From: an uncultured Collinsella sp.
Lineage (GTDB): Bacteria > Actinomycetota > Coriobacteriia > Coriobacteriales > Coriobacteriaceae
Assembly: GCA_902494565.1 (NCBI GenBank)
Contig: CABUTN010000026.1
Coordinates: 1-25,809, forward strand
DNA: 25,809 bases
Reading direction: 5' to 3'
This document shows, piece after piece, positions 1 through 7,499 of this stretch. The position numbers and the translations under genes were made by a program. Under the pieces are notes generated by a model. That model saw only the letters and a program-made list of their open reading frames with translations. It was not told where the DNA came from and made no database searches. Each line of letters begins with the position of its first letter. The stretch's first letter is position 1.

Positions 1-89
1 GGTTAAGTTTGCTGCTCTACAGTCCTGCGCAAGACGGAAAGCACATTAAGTGCTTTCCTTTGCGTGCGGAACTCGCGACAAACTTAACC
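1..89. repeat. nested inverted repeat at window edge
   Basis: GGTTAAGTTTG at 1-11 is matched perfectly by CAAACTTAACC at 79-89. Inside it GGAAAGCAC (36-44) pairs with GTGCTTTCC (50-58) across ATTAA, and CGCAA (28-32) pairs with TTGCG (60-64). The whole block could fold into one long interrupted hairpin. It may be a small palindromic repeat element or the edge of an element continuing outside the window. No coding sequence was seen in it. Confidence 0.5.
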
Positions 90-233
90 CCCGCCCTCAG
101 CCCCGGAGACCCTCCCTGCCGTCACTTTGTCCAAACAGTTCTTGCTCCTCGCCGCTTCCGCGGCTCGAGGCCCCCGTTCTCCGCGGTGGGATTGGTCTGA
201 TTATTCTTGTTGAAACTCGGCCTTTGGCTCATA
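90..233. other. gene-free stretch
   Basis: Between the edge repeat and the terminator of the phosphoesterase gene there is GC-rich sequence with no convincing reading frame, ribosome site or RNA structure. Short frames here have no recognisable domain. Confidence 0.4.
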
Positions 234-269
234 AAAAACGGGAGATGCGGTTTTACATCCCCCGTTTTT
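234..269 (-). terminator. intrinsic terminator of the phosphoesterase gene
   Basis: AAAAACGGGaGATG (234-247) pairs with CATCcCCCGTTTTT (256-269) around an 8-nt loop. It lies just past the stop codon of the minus-strand gene ending at 277, and the A-run gives a U-tract in that direction. The T-run on the other side makes it potentially bidirectional. Confidence 0.8.
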
Positions 270-276
270 GTTGCGG

Positions 277-744
277 TTAGTCTAGGTCAATAAACTTGGT
301 GCTTAGGATCTTGCCGTCTTTGACGAGCATTCTGGCCATGGTGGGGCCTCGGGTGCCTCTGGGGTAGCTGGCGCTGCCCGGGTTGAGGACTAAGCAACGG
401 CCCACTTGGGCTTCTTTGGTTACGTGGGTGTGACCGTTGATGGCTACGTCTACGGATCCCACCGGAAGGTCTTCGCGGTAGTGGGCTACGGCGAATTTGA
501 GGCCTTCGTAGGTAAAGAGCGCAAGACGGTCTACATCGGGGCCGTAGTCGCGGTAGTAATCGTTGTTGCCCAGTACGGCCCGCACGGGGGCGATGGTGCA
601 TAGGTGCTCGTAGTCTATCTCTGACGTGAGGTCGCCGGCGTGGATGATCAGGTCTGCGCCCTCAAGCTCATCCAAGAGCGCAGGCGATAAATAGCCGTGG
701 GTGTCCGAGATGATGTCGATGCGCTTGGCGCTTGCACTGTTCAT
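277..744 (-). CDS. YfcE/MJ0936-family metallophosphoesterase
   Basis: Predicted soluble phosphodiesterase of the calcineurin-like fold, 155 aa, a usual size for the small MJ0936/YfcE group. The metal-binding motifs appear in order: SDTHG (D14, H16), HAGDLT (D38), GNND (near 59-62), AHY (H88) and NGHTH (H105, H107). These residues hold a dinuclear metal centre, usually Mn or Ni, and family members hydrolyse phosphodiesters; the physiological substrate is usually unknown and is not deducible here. The ATG at 742-744 is preceded by GGAAGGGATCCC, a good ribosome site. It is the last gene of the minus-strand series, separated from the upstream LytTR gene by a terminator, so it probably has its own promoter or depends on read-through. 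Family call is firm, substrate unknown. Confidence 0.9.
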   Translation of the reverse strand: MNSASAKRIDIISDTHGYLSPALLDELEGADLIIHAGDLTSEIDYEHLCTIAPVRAVLGNNDYYRDYGPDVDRLALFTYEGLKFAVAHYREDLPVGSVDVAINGHTHVTKEAQVGRCLVLNPGSASYPRGTRGPTMARMLVKDGKILSTKFIDLD

Positions 745-783
745 GGGATCCCTTCCGCAAAAAACGATTCGGCAGATACATAC

Positions 784-834
784 AAAAAAGGCCCCACAAC
801 TCCGCAGACGATGGGTCTACAGGGCTGCGGGGCC
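784..834 (-). terminator. terminator after the first LytTR regulator
   Basis: GGCCCC (790-795) pairs with GGGGCC (829-834), with additional GC-rich pairing inside, and is followed on the minus strand by six U residues (784-789). It begins only a few bases past the regulator stop codon at 841. Confidence 0.75.
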
Positions 835-840
835 AGTGTG

Positions 841-1557
841 CTAGAGACTCAGGGCCTTCTTGAGCGGCACGACGCGGCGGCGCGAAACCGGCACGCGTTC
901 GTCGACGCCCGTAATGCCCAGCTGGATGGCGCCCGAGGGCACCGTCTCGACGTCCGTGACGCACGCCAAGTTGACGATATAGCGGCGGTGAACACGGAAG
1001 AAGCCAAAGTCGCAGAGCTTGGCCTCAAACTGCGCCAGCGAGGTCGTCGACAAAAAGCGATCATCGACGGTATAGATGCAGGAGTAATCGTCCTTGGCCA
1101 TGATAAAGCGAATGTCGTCCACGGGAATGAGCACCTTGCGGCCGCCCTTTTCCACCGGGATACGCTCGATGGTCACCTTGCTGTCCGCAACCGGCTTGGC
1201 GCGTTGCATGACCTTCTCGATCGCGCGATCCAAGCGAGCTTCCTCGACCGGCTTCATCAGATAATCGACGGCATCCACGTCGAATGCCTCGACCGCATGG
1301 TCACTATACGCAGTCACAAACACGATCGCCGGCGGATTTTTGAGCTTATGCAGCGCCTCGGCAAGTTGCAGGCCCGAGGCACCGGGCATCGAGATATCGA
1401 GAAACACGACATCCACGCGACTTTCCATAAGCATCTCGATGGCGGAGCGGACGCTCGACGCCTCCGTGATCGTGCCGATCTTGCCCGTTTGCTCGAGCAG
1501 GAAGCGAAGCTCCGAGCGAGCCGGCGCCTCATCATCCACAATCATCGCACGCAGCAT
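841..1557 (-). CDS. LytTR-family response regulator (copy 1)
   Basis: DNA-binding response regulator of 238 aa. The receiver domain (about residues 1-120) has the acidic pocket VDDE, phospho-acceptor D54 in FLDISMPG, the TAY switch and the KPVEE lysine. A linker leads to a C-terminal LytTR domain (about 135-238) with FFRVHRRYIVNL and VPVSRRR, typical of this fold. LytTR proteins bind paired direct repeats as dimers. A TTG codon 21 bases upstream is in frame, but ATG 1555-1557 begins the protein directly at the receiver domain (MLRAMIVDDE), with GAAAGG about 10 bases before it, so that start was chosen. The kinase gene lies upstream on the same strand across 72 bases, forming one two-component operon. 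Target genes are unknown. Confidence 0.92.
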   Translation of the reverse strand: MLRAMIVDDEAPARSELRFLLEQTGKIGTITEASSVRSAIEMLMESRVDVVFLDISMPGASGLQLAEALHKLKNPPAIVFVTAYSDHAVEAFDVDAVDYLMKPVEEARLDRAIEKVMQRAKPVADSKVTIERIPVEKGGRKVLIPVDDIRFIMAKDDYSCIYTVDDRFLSTTSLAQFEAKLCDFGFFRVHRRYIVNLACVTDVETVPSGAIQLGITGVDERVPVSRRRVVPLKKALSL

Positions 1558-1629
1558 AGGGATAAAACCTTTCGTCAACTAACTACGCCGGGCATCCGTC
1601 GCATGACGTTGAGCCCGTAGCCTTTTATT

Positions 1630-2973
1630 TTACTCTTGAATGTCGAAGATGCTCTCTGACAAATCAAGATGAAGGAGCACTTTGGTGCCCTTGCCCGGCG
1701 CCGATTCAACACGCGTATAGGAGTGCGGCCCATAAAAGCGATGGATGCGCTCCGAAATATTGTGCATGGCCACACCGGCGCCGCCACCCTGGGGAGAGCT
1801 GGCGTCGGGACGGGCAGAGCGCTCGTCAAACAGTCTGGCGGCGGTACCCTCATCCATGCCCACGCCATTATCGGCCACGGCAATCAAGATTGCATCCTCG
1901 CCGTCTTGGTGAACGGTCACGTCGATCCTCAGGGCGTCGTCATCGCCCATACCATGACGTACGGCGTTCTCGACAATCGGCTGGATCACGAACGCCGGCA
2001 CCAGCGTATCTTCCACGTCCTCGGACACATCGAACGTCGCAAGCACGCGGTCCTCGCCAAAGCGGGCCTTCTCAAAGGTAAGGTAGCGCTTGGTCTGTGC
2101 AACCTCGCGCGAGACCGGAATAAGCGATCCCGAGTTGTCGAGCGTGGCACGATAGAACGATGAGAACTCACGAAGCAGTTCGCGGGCCCGCAGCGGATCG
2201 GTGCGCGTAAACGATGCAATGGTGTTCAGCGTGTTGAACAGGAAGTGCGGGTTAATCTGCGCCTGCAGCGCACGCACCTCGGCGCGCGCCGTGAGTTCCT
2301 TTTGCACCTCGAGCTCGTGGATAGCGAGCTGCGTGGACAAGATCTCGGCAAAGCCCGAGGCAAGCGCGTACTGGGTACGGTCGACGGCGCGCGGGGTCTT
2401 GTAGTAGAACTTGAGCGTGCCGACGGTACGATCGCCTACCTTGATGGGGGCGATAATGCCGGCGGGAACTTGGTTGTGCGAGCCGTCCGAGCCCACGACA
2501 TCCACCATACGGTTGAACGACTGCACGATGCCATGTTCGATAACGTAGCGTGTGGCAAGCGTGTGGATGGGAGAATCTGGCAGTAGTTTTTCCTCAAACT
2601 CTCCCGCGCAGGCAAGCACGTTGCCCTCGTCGGTGATGGCCACCGTCATGGCGCGCGTCTCGGGCAAAATGCGCCGGCACACCAAACGCGCCGACTCCTG
2701 CGTCAGACCGCCCTTAATGTCCTCGAGCATGGCCGAGGCCACCGAGAGCGTCTCCTCGGTGTACTGGGAGCGCACCGAATCGGGATTGAGCGTCAAAAAG
2801 ATAAAGATGCACAGAAAGATGCACAGCAGCGCGCAGGCAATCACCGTGGCGATCGGCTCGATACCGGTCACCAAGGCAAAAATAAAGTACACCAGCACGC
2901 AAATGGCGCAGGCAACGGCAATGATGCGAAAGATTGATATTGAACTATCGCGCTGGGCGCGGCGGTCGATCAT
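1630..2973 (-). CDS. LytS/YehU-type sensor histidine kinase (copy 1)
   Basis: Membrane sensor kinase of 447 aa. Two hydrophobic helices (about 13-35 and 39-61) are followed by a GAF-like sensing region (about 75-225). The His_kinase dimerisation box LQAQINPHFLFNTLN contains the phosphorylated H243. The ATPase domain shows the N box (IVENAVRHG, N336) and the G box (DNGVGM, 368-373). Classical LytS proteins carry a 5-to-6-helix 5TMR sensor; here only two helices remain, so the signal is probably read by the GAF region or at the membrane. The ATG overlaps the TGA of the upstream glycosyltransferase by four bases (2970-2973), which implies translational coupling. Partner regulator is the next gene. 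Ligand unknown. Confidence 0.92.
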   Translation of the reverse strand: MIDRRAQRDSSISIFRIIAVACAICVLVYFIFALVTGIEPIATVIACALLCIFLCIFIFLTLNPDSVRSQYTEETLSVASAMLEDIKGGLTQESARLVCRRILPETRAMTVAITDEGNVLACAGEFEEKLLPDSPIHTLATRYVIEHGIVQSFNRMVDVVGSDGSHNQVPAGIIAPIKVGDRTVGTLKFYYKTPRAVDRTQYALASGFAEILSTQLAIHELEVQKELTARAEVRALQAQINPHFLFNTLNTIASFTRTDPLRARELLREFSSFYRATLDNSGSLIPVSREVAQTKRYLTFEKARFGEDRVLATFDVSEDVEDTLVPAFVIQPIVENAVRHGMGDDDALRIDVTVHQDGEDAILIAVADNGVGMDEGTAARLFDERSARPDASSPQGGGAGVAMHNISERIHRFYGPHSYTRVESAPGKGTKVLLHLDLSESIFDIQE

Positions 2974-4157
2974 TCGGCCCCCTCCAGGATACTGATCAGT
3001 TGTGCGTCACGCCAAAGCCCGTCCATGATCTTGGGCCAAAAGCTCTGGAAACGCAGGTAGCTTGCAGCGTTTTGGCGCGCATAGGCCTTTGCCTCGCCGA
3101 TACCATGGCGCCAGATGCGCAGGTAGCCCTCATGCTCGCGGGTAAACACGCTGCGGACCATAGCGGTCTTGCGCACGCGGTCGTCGAGCTCGCGCGAAAT
3201 CCACGGGCCCGGGTAGGGCATGAGTGATGCCGCCGTAACGGGAATGAGTTCCTTTTGATGCGCGGCGAATGTCAACTTGGCCCGTTCGTAGTACCAACGG
3301 TATACATCCTGCATAAAGCGCGGTGAGCGCTTTTCGGACTCCGGAGGCAGATGGCGCACGGTCCACTCGTTATCGAACCACACGTCGTAGCCAAACATGC
3401 GCATGTTAAAGAGGTAATCCAAGTCCTCGCCGCGGGTGATAAACGGGTCAAAGGCCACACGCGTAAAGGCGCGGGCGTGCAGGGCCATCAGGCCGCCGCA
3501 CACGTAGTTGGAGCGCGAGATGCGGGTGCCCGAGAGCGCCTTTTTCATCCAACGGTTGAACTCGATGCGCTTGGTCCACCAACGATGGCAGATGCCCGCC
3601 TTGTCCGTGGGAGCCAGCGGCGAGCCGTCGCGATCGTAGAAATAGCCGCTCTTGACCAAGATCGGCAAGCCCTGACGCGTCTGCTGCCCCAACGCATAGG
3701 TCGCGCGCTTCATAAAGTCGGCGTCGATGACAGTCTCATCGTCATCCAAAAAGATAACCGCGTCATGACCCAGCACAGCGGCACAGGCTAGCCCCATGTT
3801 GCGGATGGCACCGTAGCCTCGCAGGCTCACGCACTCGCCCGAACCCTTGGGCGCGATCTGAGCAACCCGGTCTGCGATGCGCGAGGCCTGGGTGTTGGTG
3901 ACAACGGTGACCTTGAGCGTGGGATGCGCGTCGACGATCTCGTGCACGCGCAGCGACACATCGGCTGTGGCAGAAACGGGACAGACCACCAAAAGGATGA
4001 TGCGCGGGATGTCACGTACCTGCTCAAGCGAGGCCAGACAGCGGTCGAGTTCGGGATTGTCGGCGTTGAGTCGCGTCGAATGGTCATAGGTGCCAGGGGC
4101 GTTTGCGCAAGCGTCATCGCCCGCCCAATACGTTGGAATCACGACTGTGGCGTTCAT
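2970..4157 (-). CDS. family 2 glycosyltransferase
   Basis: Cytoplasmic GT-A-fold glycosyltransferase, 395 aa. The N-terminal nucleotide-binding strand is ATVVIPTY (3-10). The metal-binding DXD region is FLDDDE (136-141). The acceptor-side motif RGEDLDY (242-248) supplies the likely catalytic acid, followed by H269 in VRHLPP. No membrane span is evident. Donor and acceptor sugars cannot be read from the sequence; envelope polysaccharide or glycolipid synthesis is an inference. ATG 4155-4157 has GGAGG close upstream (AGGGAGGGTAAGGC). It is the first gene of an operon glycosyltransferase-LytS-LytTR and is coupled to the kinase by an ATGA overlap, an unusual partner for a LytS/LytTR pair. Confidence 0.85.
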   Translation of the reverse strand: MNATVVIPTYWAGDDACANAPGTYDHSTRLNADNPELDRCLASLEQVRDIPRIILLVVCPVSATADVSLRVHEIVDAHPTLKVTVVTNTQASRIADRVAQIAPKGSGECVSLRGYGAIRNMGLACAAVLGHDAVIFLDDDETVIDADFMKRATYALGQQTRQGLPILVKSGYFYDRDGSPLAPTDKAGICHRWWTKRIEFNRWMKKALSGTRISRSNYVCGGLMALHARAFTRVAFDPFITRGEDLDYLFNMRMFGYDVWFDNEWTVRHLPPESEKRSPRFMQDVYRWYYERAKLTFAAHQKELIPVTAASLMPYPGPWISRELDDRVRKTAMVRSVFTREHEGYLRIWRHGIGEAKAYARQNAASYLRFQSFWPKIMDGLWRDAQLISILEGAE

Positions 4158-4177
4158 GCCTTACCCTCCCTGCAACA

Positions 4178-4214
4178 CAAAAACGGGACGCCGCCAAACA
4201 CAGGCGACGCCCCG
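4178..4214 (-). terminator. terminator of the MFS gene, also in the glycosyltransferase leader
   Basis: CGGGACGCCGCC (4184-4195) pairs with GGCGACGCCCCG (4203-4214), two pairs being G-U, followed on the minus strand by five U residues (4179-4183). The glycosyltransferase start at 4157 lies only about 20 bases further on, so the promoter of that operon must either overlap the hairpin or lie before it. Confidence 0.75.
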
Positions 4215-4230
4215 CGACCTAGCTGATTCC

Positions 4231-4236
4231 ATCATA
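4231..4236 (-). promoter_or_regulatory. possible -10 element for the glycosyltransferase operon
   Basis: On the minus strand GGGTATGATGG occurs in the 114-base gap after the MFS stop codon, with TATGAT at 4231-4236. A closely similar GGGTACGATGA stands before the MFS gene itself (about 5624-5634). No good -35 box was found, so this rests on the -10 likeness only. Confidence 0.25.
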
Positions 4237-4328
4237 CCCACTTGGGCAAATCATTGTTCGAAAGTCAGAATGTTTATTGCGGATAACCCCAAAAGAGTAT
4301 CGCGGCGGACGCAATTACCGGCAAGTTC

Positions 4329-5588
4329 CTATGCGGCCTGCTCTGCCGTCTGAGACATGCGGGACAGACGGACCAGCAGCACAAAGCCAACAACCAGCAG
4401 AACGCCAATAGAAAGGACGCCCAGCGACGGGTTGCCGGTCAGGGAGGTGACAACCGACACCAGGAAGGTGCCCATAACGCTTGCGTAACGGCCAAAGATA
4501 TCGAAGAAGCCGTAGTACTCGTTGGACTTTTCCTTGGGGATGATGCGGCCAAAATAGCTGCGGCTGAGCGCCTGCACGCCACCCTGGAACAAGCCGACCA
4601 AAATGGCGAGCACCCAGAACTCAAAGGCGGTCTTTAAGAAAAACGCGGCAAAGAGCACGATGCCCATATAGGCGGCGACGGCCACCAAGATCATATTGAG
4701 TGTGCCCACGCGACCGGCGAGCTTGCCGTAGATGATGGCGGACGGGAAGGCCACAAACTGCGTAACGAGCAGAGCCAGCACCAGTTGGGTCGAGTCGATG
4801 CCCAGAGCCGATCCGTAGCTGGTTGCCATGGAAATAACCGTGTGCACACCGTCGATGTAGAAGAAAAACGCGATCATGTAGACCAGCACGGTCTTGTTGT
4901 GGGCGATTTCGCGCATGGTGTGTCCGACCTCGGAGAACACGCCGCCCACGATGTGGCCGATGGTATCCTGGGGACCGCGCTCGCGACCGTACTTTTGCTT
5001 ATAGGTGCGAATGAGCGGCAAGGTAAAGATAAGCCACCAGGCGCCAGTGATGACAAACGACAGACGCGTTGCCAGCATGGTGGGGACGCCAAGAGCGGGG
5101 CCACCCATGATAAGTGCCAGACAGATGATAAACGGCACGGTGGAACCGATGTAGCCCCAGGCATAGCCCGAGCTGGACACGGCGTCCATGCGCTCGTCGG
5201 TGGTAATGTCGGGCAGCATGGCGTCGTAGAACGTCATAGAAGAGTTAAGGCCGATGGTGCACAGCACGTACACGGTCAAAAATGCCATGGCGGACATGGG
5301 GATAGCCTGCGCCAGGCAAAGAACCAGGCCCGTGAGGAAGAAGCCCAAGAAGAACTTGATCTTGTTGCCGGCGTAATCGGCAAGCGCGCCCAGAATGGGC
5401 ATGAGCATGGCAATGACCAGCGAGGCAATCGTCTGCGCGTTGCCCCAGGCGACCACCAGGTCTGCCGAGGAAGCACCGGTATTGATGGCGTTAAAGTAGA
5501 TGGGCACCACCGAGGTATTGAGCAGCACGAGGGCCGAGTTGCCCACATCGTACATAACCCAGTTACGCTCGAGCTTGGTGTATTTCAT
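4329..5588 (-). CDS. UMF1/Atg22-like MFS transporter
   Basis: Integral membrane transporter of 419 aa with about 12 hydrophobic helices. The opening NWVMYDVGNSAL matches the N-terminal signature of the UMF1 (Atg22-like) branch of the major facilitator superfamily, and the loop GALADYAGNKIKF after the second helix is the MFS motif A region. Family members are thought to export amino acids or related metabolites; the substrate here is unknown. ATG 5586-5588 is preceded by GAAGGGGCCCTGTCC. It stands alone on the minus strand, with about 100 bases separating it from the phospholipase C-like gene upstream and a terminator after it. Family placement is good, substrate is inference. Confidence 0.85.
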   Translation of the reverse strand: MKYTKLERNWVMYDVGNSALVLLNTSVVPIYFNAINTGASSADLVVAWGNAQTIASLVIAMLMPILGALADYAGNKIKFFLGFFLTGLVLCLAQAIPMSAMAFLTVYVLCTIGLNSSMTFYDAMLPDITTDERMDAVSSSGYAWGYIGSTVPFIICLALIMGGPALGVPTMLATRLSFVITGAWWLIFTLPLIRTYKQKYGRERGPQDTIGHIVGGVFSEVGHTMREIAHNKTVLVYMIAFFFYIDGVHTVISMATSYGSALGIDSTQLVLALLVTQFVAFPSAIIYGKLAGRVGTLNMILVAVAAYMGIVLFAAFFLKTAFEFWVLAILVGLFQGGVQALSRSYFGRIIPKEKSNEYYGFFDIFGRYASVMGTFLVSVVTSLTGNPSLGVLSIGVLLVVGFVLLVRLSRMSQTAEQAA

Positions 5589-5689
5589 GGACAGGGCCCC
5601 TTCGTATTCGCCCGGTATGCAGTTAGTTCATCGTACCCCAATTGTCCAGAAGCACCGGTAAGGATTCGGCAAAGGGGCACGCACAGGCC

Positions 5690-6634
5690 CTATTCCTCGC
5701 GGTCGAACTCCTCATCGGCTTCGAGCACGCGACCGCTGTAGTTGACGTGACTGGTCACGGCATCCATGTCACCGGTCTCGATAAAACGTGCGACCGTACA
5801 CTCGTAATCGACCAGCGCGCGATCAAAGACCTCGGGGAAACTCTCGTTCGAGACCTCGTCGGTAAAGGGATTCTTCCATGTCAGATGGCCCAGGTTACCG
5901 GTGCGCTCGGGCAGCTCCGTCGTCACGCGATGGGCAAGGCCGTCGAGCAGAGAGTAGTCGTGCACCAAGCCCTCAACCAGCGAGATCGCGCGCGTCTTTG
6001 CGGAGCCGGCCGGCTCAATCGCGCGGTAAAGTCGCTGCATATTGGCAACGGCAGCACCGTACTCCCCTGCCGGAATGTCAATGCCGTACACGCGTCCGGC
6101 AACATAGCTCATCAGCACGCCGGCCACGCGATTGATGCGATCGGTGGTGACGATCTCGCCCGCCGGCGGGTAATCGTCGACCGTAGCGCCATCGCGTTTA
6201 AGCTGCAGCATCAGCACATCCAGGTCGCTCTCGATCACGGCATGGACCTGACTGCTCGAATTCTCAAGCTCTGAATCGGACTCCACGATGCCAAACTGCT
6301 GCTCATAGACAAAAGGATGGGCGTTGCGGTCGAGCACGTAATGAGACAGCAGGCCCAGCGCAAAGGCACGACCCAAGCTGGCGTCGCGCGGCAGCAGATG
6401 CGACACGCCGTCGCGCAGGCACGCGAACTGGCGAGACATGCGCGACCGATGCATGACCTGCGCCAGCAGCGTGCAGTTGGAAACACGCGGTGTCAGAATG
6501 TGAAAGAAAAACGGGTCGGGGCCTTGGTTGCCCAAGATAAAGGCAATGCGCTCTTCATCGGACGTGATGACGCCCTGCGGAAGACGGTCGATGCTTTCCT
6601 CGCCAAACAGATGATGGGTGATAAGCGCGGGCAT
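5690..6634 (-). CDS. zinc-dependent phospholipase C-like protein
   Basis: Protein of 314 aa resembling the zinc-dependent phospholipase C / S1-P1 nuclease fold. Likely metal ligands lie in ITHHLFG (H7, H8), FFFHIL (H45), LSHYVLDRNAHPF (H98, D102, H106) and HAVIESDLD (H131, D137). No signal peptide is visible, whereas classical secreted enzymes have one, so it may act inside the cell; many such bacterial homologues are uncharacterised. An in-frame ATG lies 30 bases upstream, but the ATG at 6632-6634 was chosen: AAAGGA stands 6 bases before it and the protein then begins at the conserved MPALITHH. A possible promoter overlaps the upstream ATG. It follows the second LytTR regulator but is probably separately transcribed. 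Confidence 0.8.
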   Translation of the reverse strand: MPALITHHLFGEESIDRLPQGVITSDEERIAFILGNQGPDPFFFHILTPRVSNCTLLAQVMHRSRMSRQFACLRDGVSHLLPRDASLGRAFALGLLSHYVLDRNAHPFVYEQQFGIVESDSELENSSSQVHAVIESDLDVLMLQLKRDGATVDDYPPAGEIVTTDRINRVAGVLMSYVAGRVYGIDIPAGEYGAAVANMQRLYRAIEPAGSAKTRAISLVEGLVHDYSLLDGLAHRVTTELPERTGNLGHLTWKNPFTDEVSNESFPEVFDRALVDYECTVARFIETGDMDAVTSHVNYSGRVLEADEEFDREE

Positions 6635-6666
6635 AATGATCCTTTCGATTTCATTCGATGCCACCC

Positions 6667-6694
6667 ATTATGCCCACCGCGCGCCCATGCCAAA
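6667..6694 (-). promoter_or_regulatory. possible promoter of the phospholipase C-like gene
   Basis: On the minus strand TTTGGC or TTGGCA (6688-6694) is followed after 15-16 bases by CATAAT (6667-6672). Transcription would begin near 6660, past the longer in-frame ATG at 6662-6664, which supports the shorter start at 6634. Confidence 0.4.
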
Positions 6695-6710
6695 CCTGCG
6701 ATGGTAAACG

Positions 6711-6728
6711 ACGGCACGCAGACCGTCT
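6711..6728 (-). terminator. weak hairpin after the second LytTR regulator
   Basis: GACGG and CCGTC pair across an 8-base loop that overlaps the stop codon of the regulator, followed by GTTTA on the minus strand. It is short, so termination is uncertain. Confidence 0.3.
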
Positions 6729-7461
6729 ACGCAAGCCCCAAGTGTGCTTTAACCTCGGCAGCGCGACGGCGGGACACCGGCACCGTCGAGCTCACGCGGT
6801 CAAGCCTGAGCTCCATCAACCCCGTGGAGCCAATCTCAACATTGTGCACGTCTTCCAAATTGACCAGATAGCTGCGATGAACGCGAATGAAGCCCTCGGA
6901 GCCCAAGCGACGCTCGAGCGAAGAGATCGACTCATTGATCAGGTACGTTCCCTCGGCGCAGATGGCGTTGCAAAAATCGGCGCGCGCCTCAAAGTAGCAG
7001 ACGTCTGCGGCGGGAATGAACACCTTTTTGCCCCCGCGGTCCACCGTCAGACGCAAAGGCTGGCGCGGAGCGTGGATAACACGGCGTACACCCAAGGCTG
7101 CCTCGATCTTGTCGAGTGCCTTTGACAGGCGTGCGTCCTCGACCGGCTTGACGACATAGTCGACCGCATCGAGGTTATACGCATCGGCGGCAAACTCGGC
7201 AAACGCTGTCACAAACACAACCACCGGCGGCGTCTTTAGGTTCTGCAGCGTCTCGGCAAGCTCAATTCCCGAGCGACCGGGCATGGTAATGTCTAAAAAC
7301 AGCACGTCGGGCTTGTTCGACAGAATCGACTCCACGGCTTCGGTGACATTGCCCGCCTCGGCAATCTGGCCCACACGCGTATCCTTTTCCAACAGATAGC
7401 GTAGCTCAGCCCTAATGGGAGGCTCGTCATCAACCACCAAGATATTCCAGCCTTCGGACAT
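6727..7461 (-). CDS. LytTR-family response regulator (copy 2)
   Basis: DNA-binding response regulator, 244 aa. The receiver domain (about 1-125) has VVDDE at the acidic pocket, phospho-acceptor D57 in FLDITMPGRSG, and KPVEDARL. The LytTR domain (about 140-244) contains FIRVHRSYLVNLEDV and VPVSRRR. It is a clear paralogue of the regulator at 841-1557, sharing the same domain order and many identical blocks. ATG 7459-7461 follows AGAGGGGAAG. The cognate kinase ends 38 bases upstream on the same strand, so the two form an operon in the order kinase-regulator. The LytTR domains of the two copies differ enough that their binding sites may not be the same. Targets unknown. Confidence 0.92.
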   Translation of the reverse strand: MSEGWNILVVDDEPPIRAELRYLLEKDTRVGQIAEAGNVTEAVESILSNKPDVLFLDITMPGRSGIELAETLQNLKTPPVVVFVTAFAEFAADAYNLDAVDYVVKPVEDARLSKALDKIEAALGVRRVIHAPRQPLRLTVDRGGKKVFIPAADVCYFEARADFCNAICAEGTYLINESISSLERRLGSEGFIRVHRSYLVNLEDVHNVEIGSTGLMELRLDRVSSTVPVSRRRAAEVKAHLGLA

Positions 7462-7499
7462 ATGTGCTTCCCCTCTTTTTCTCTCAATCCAACCGCGTG

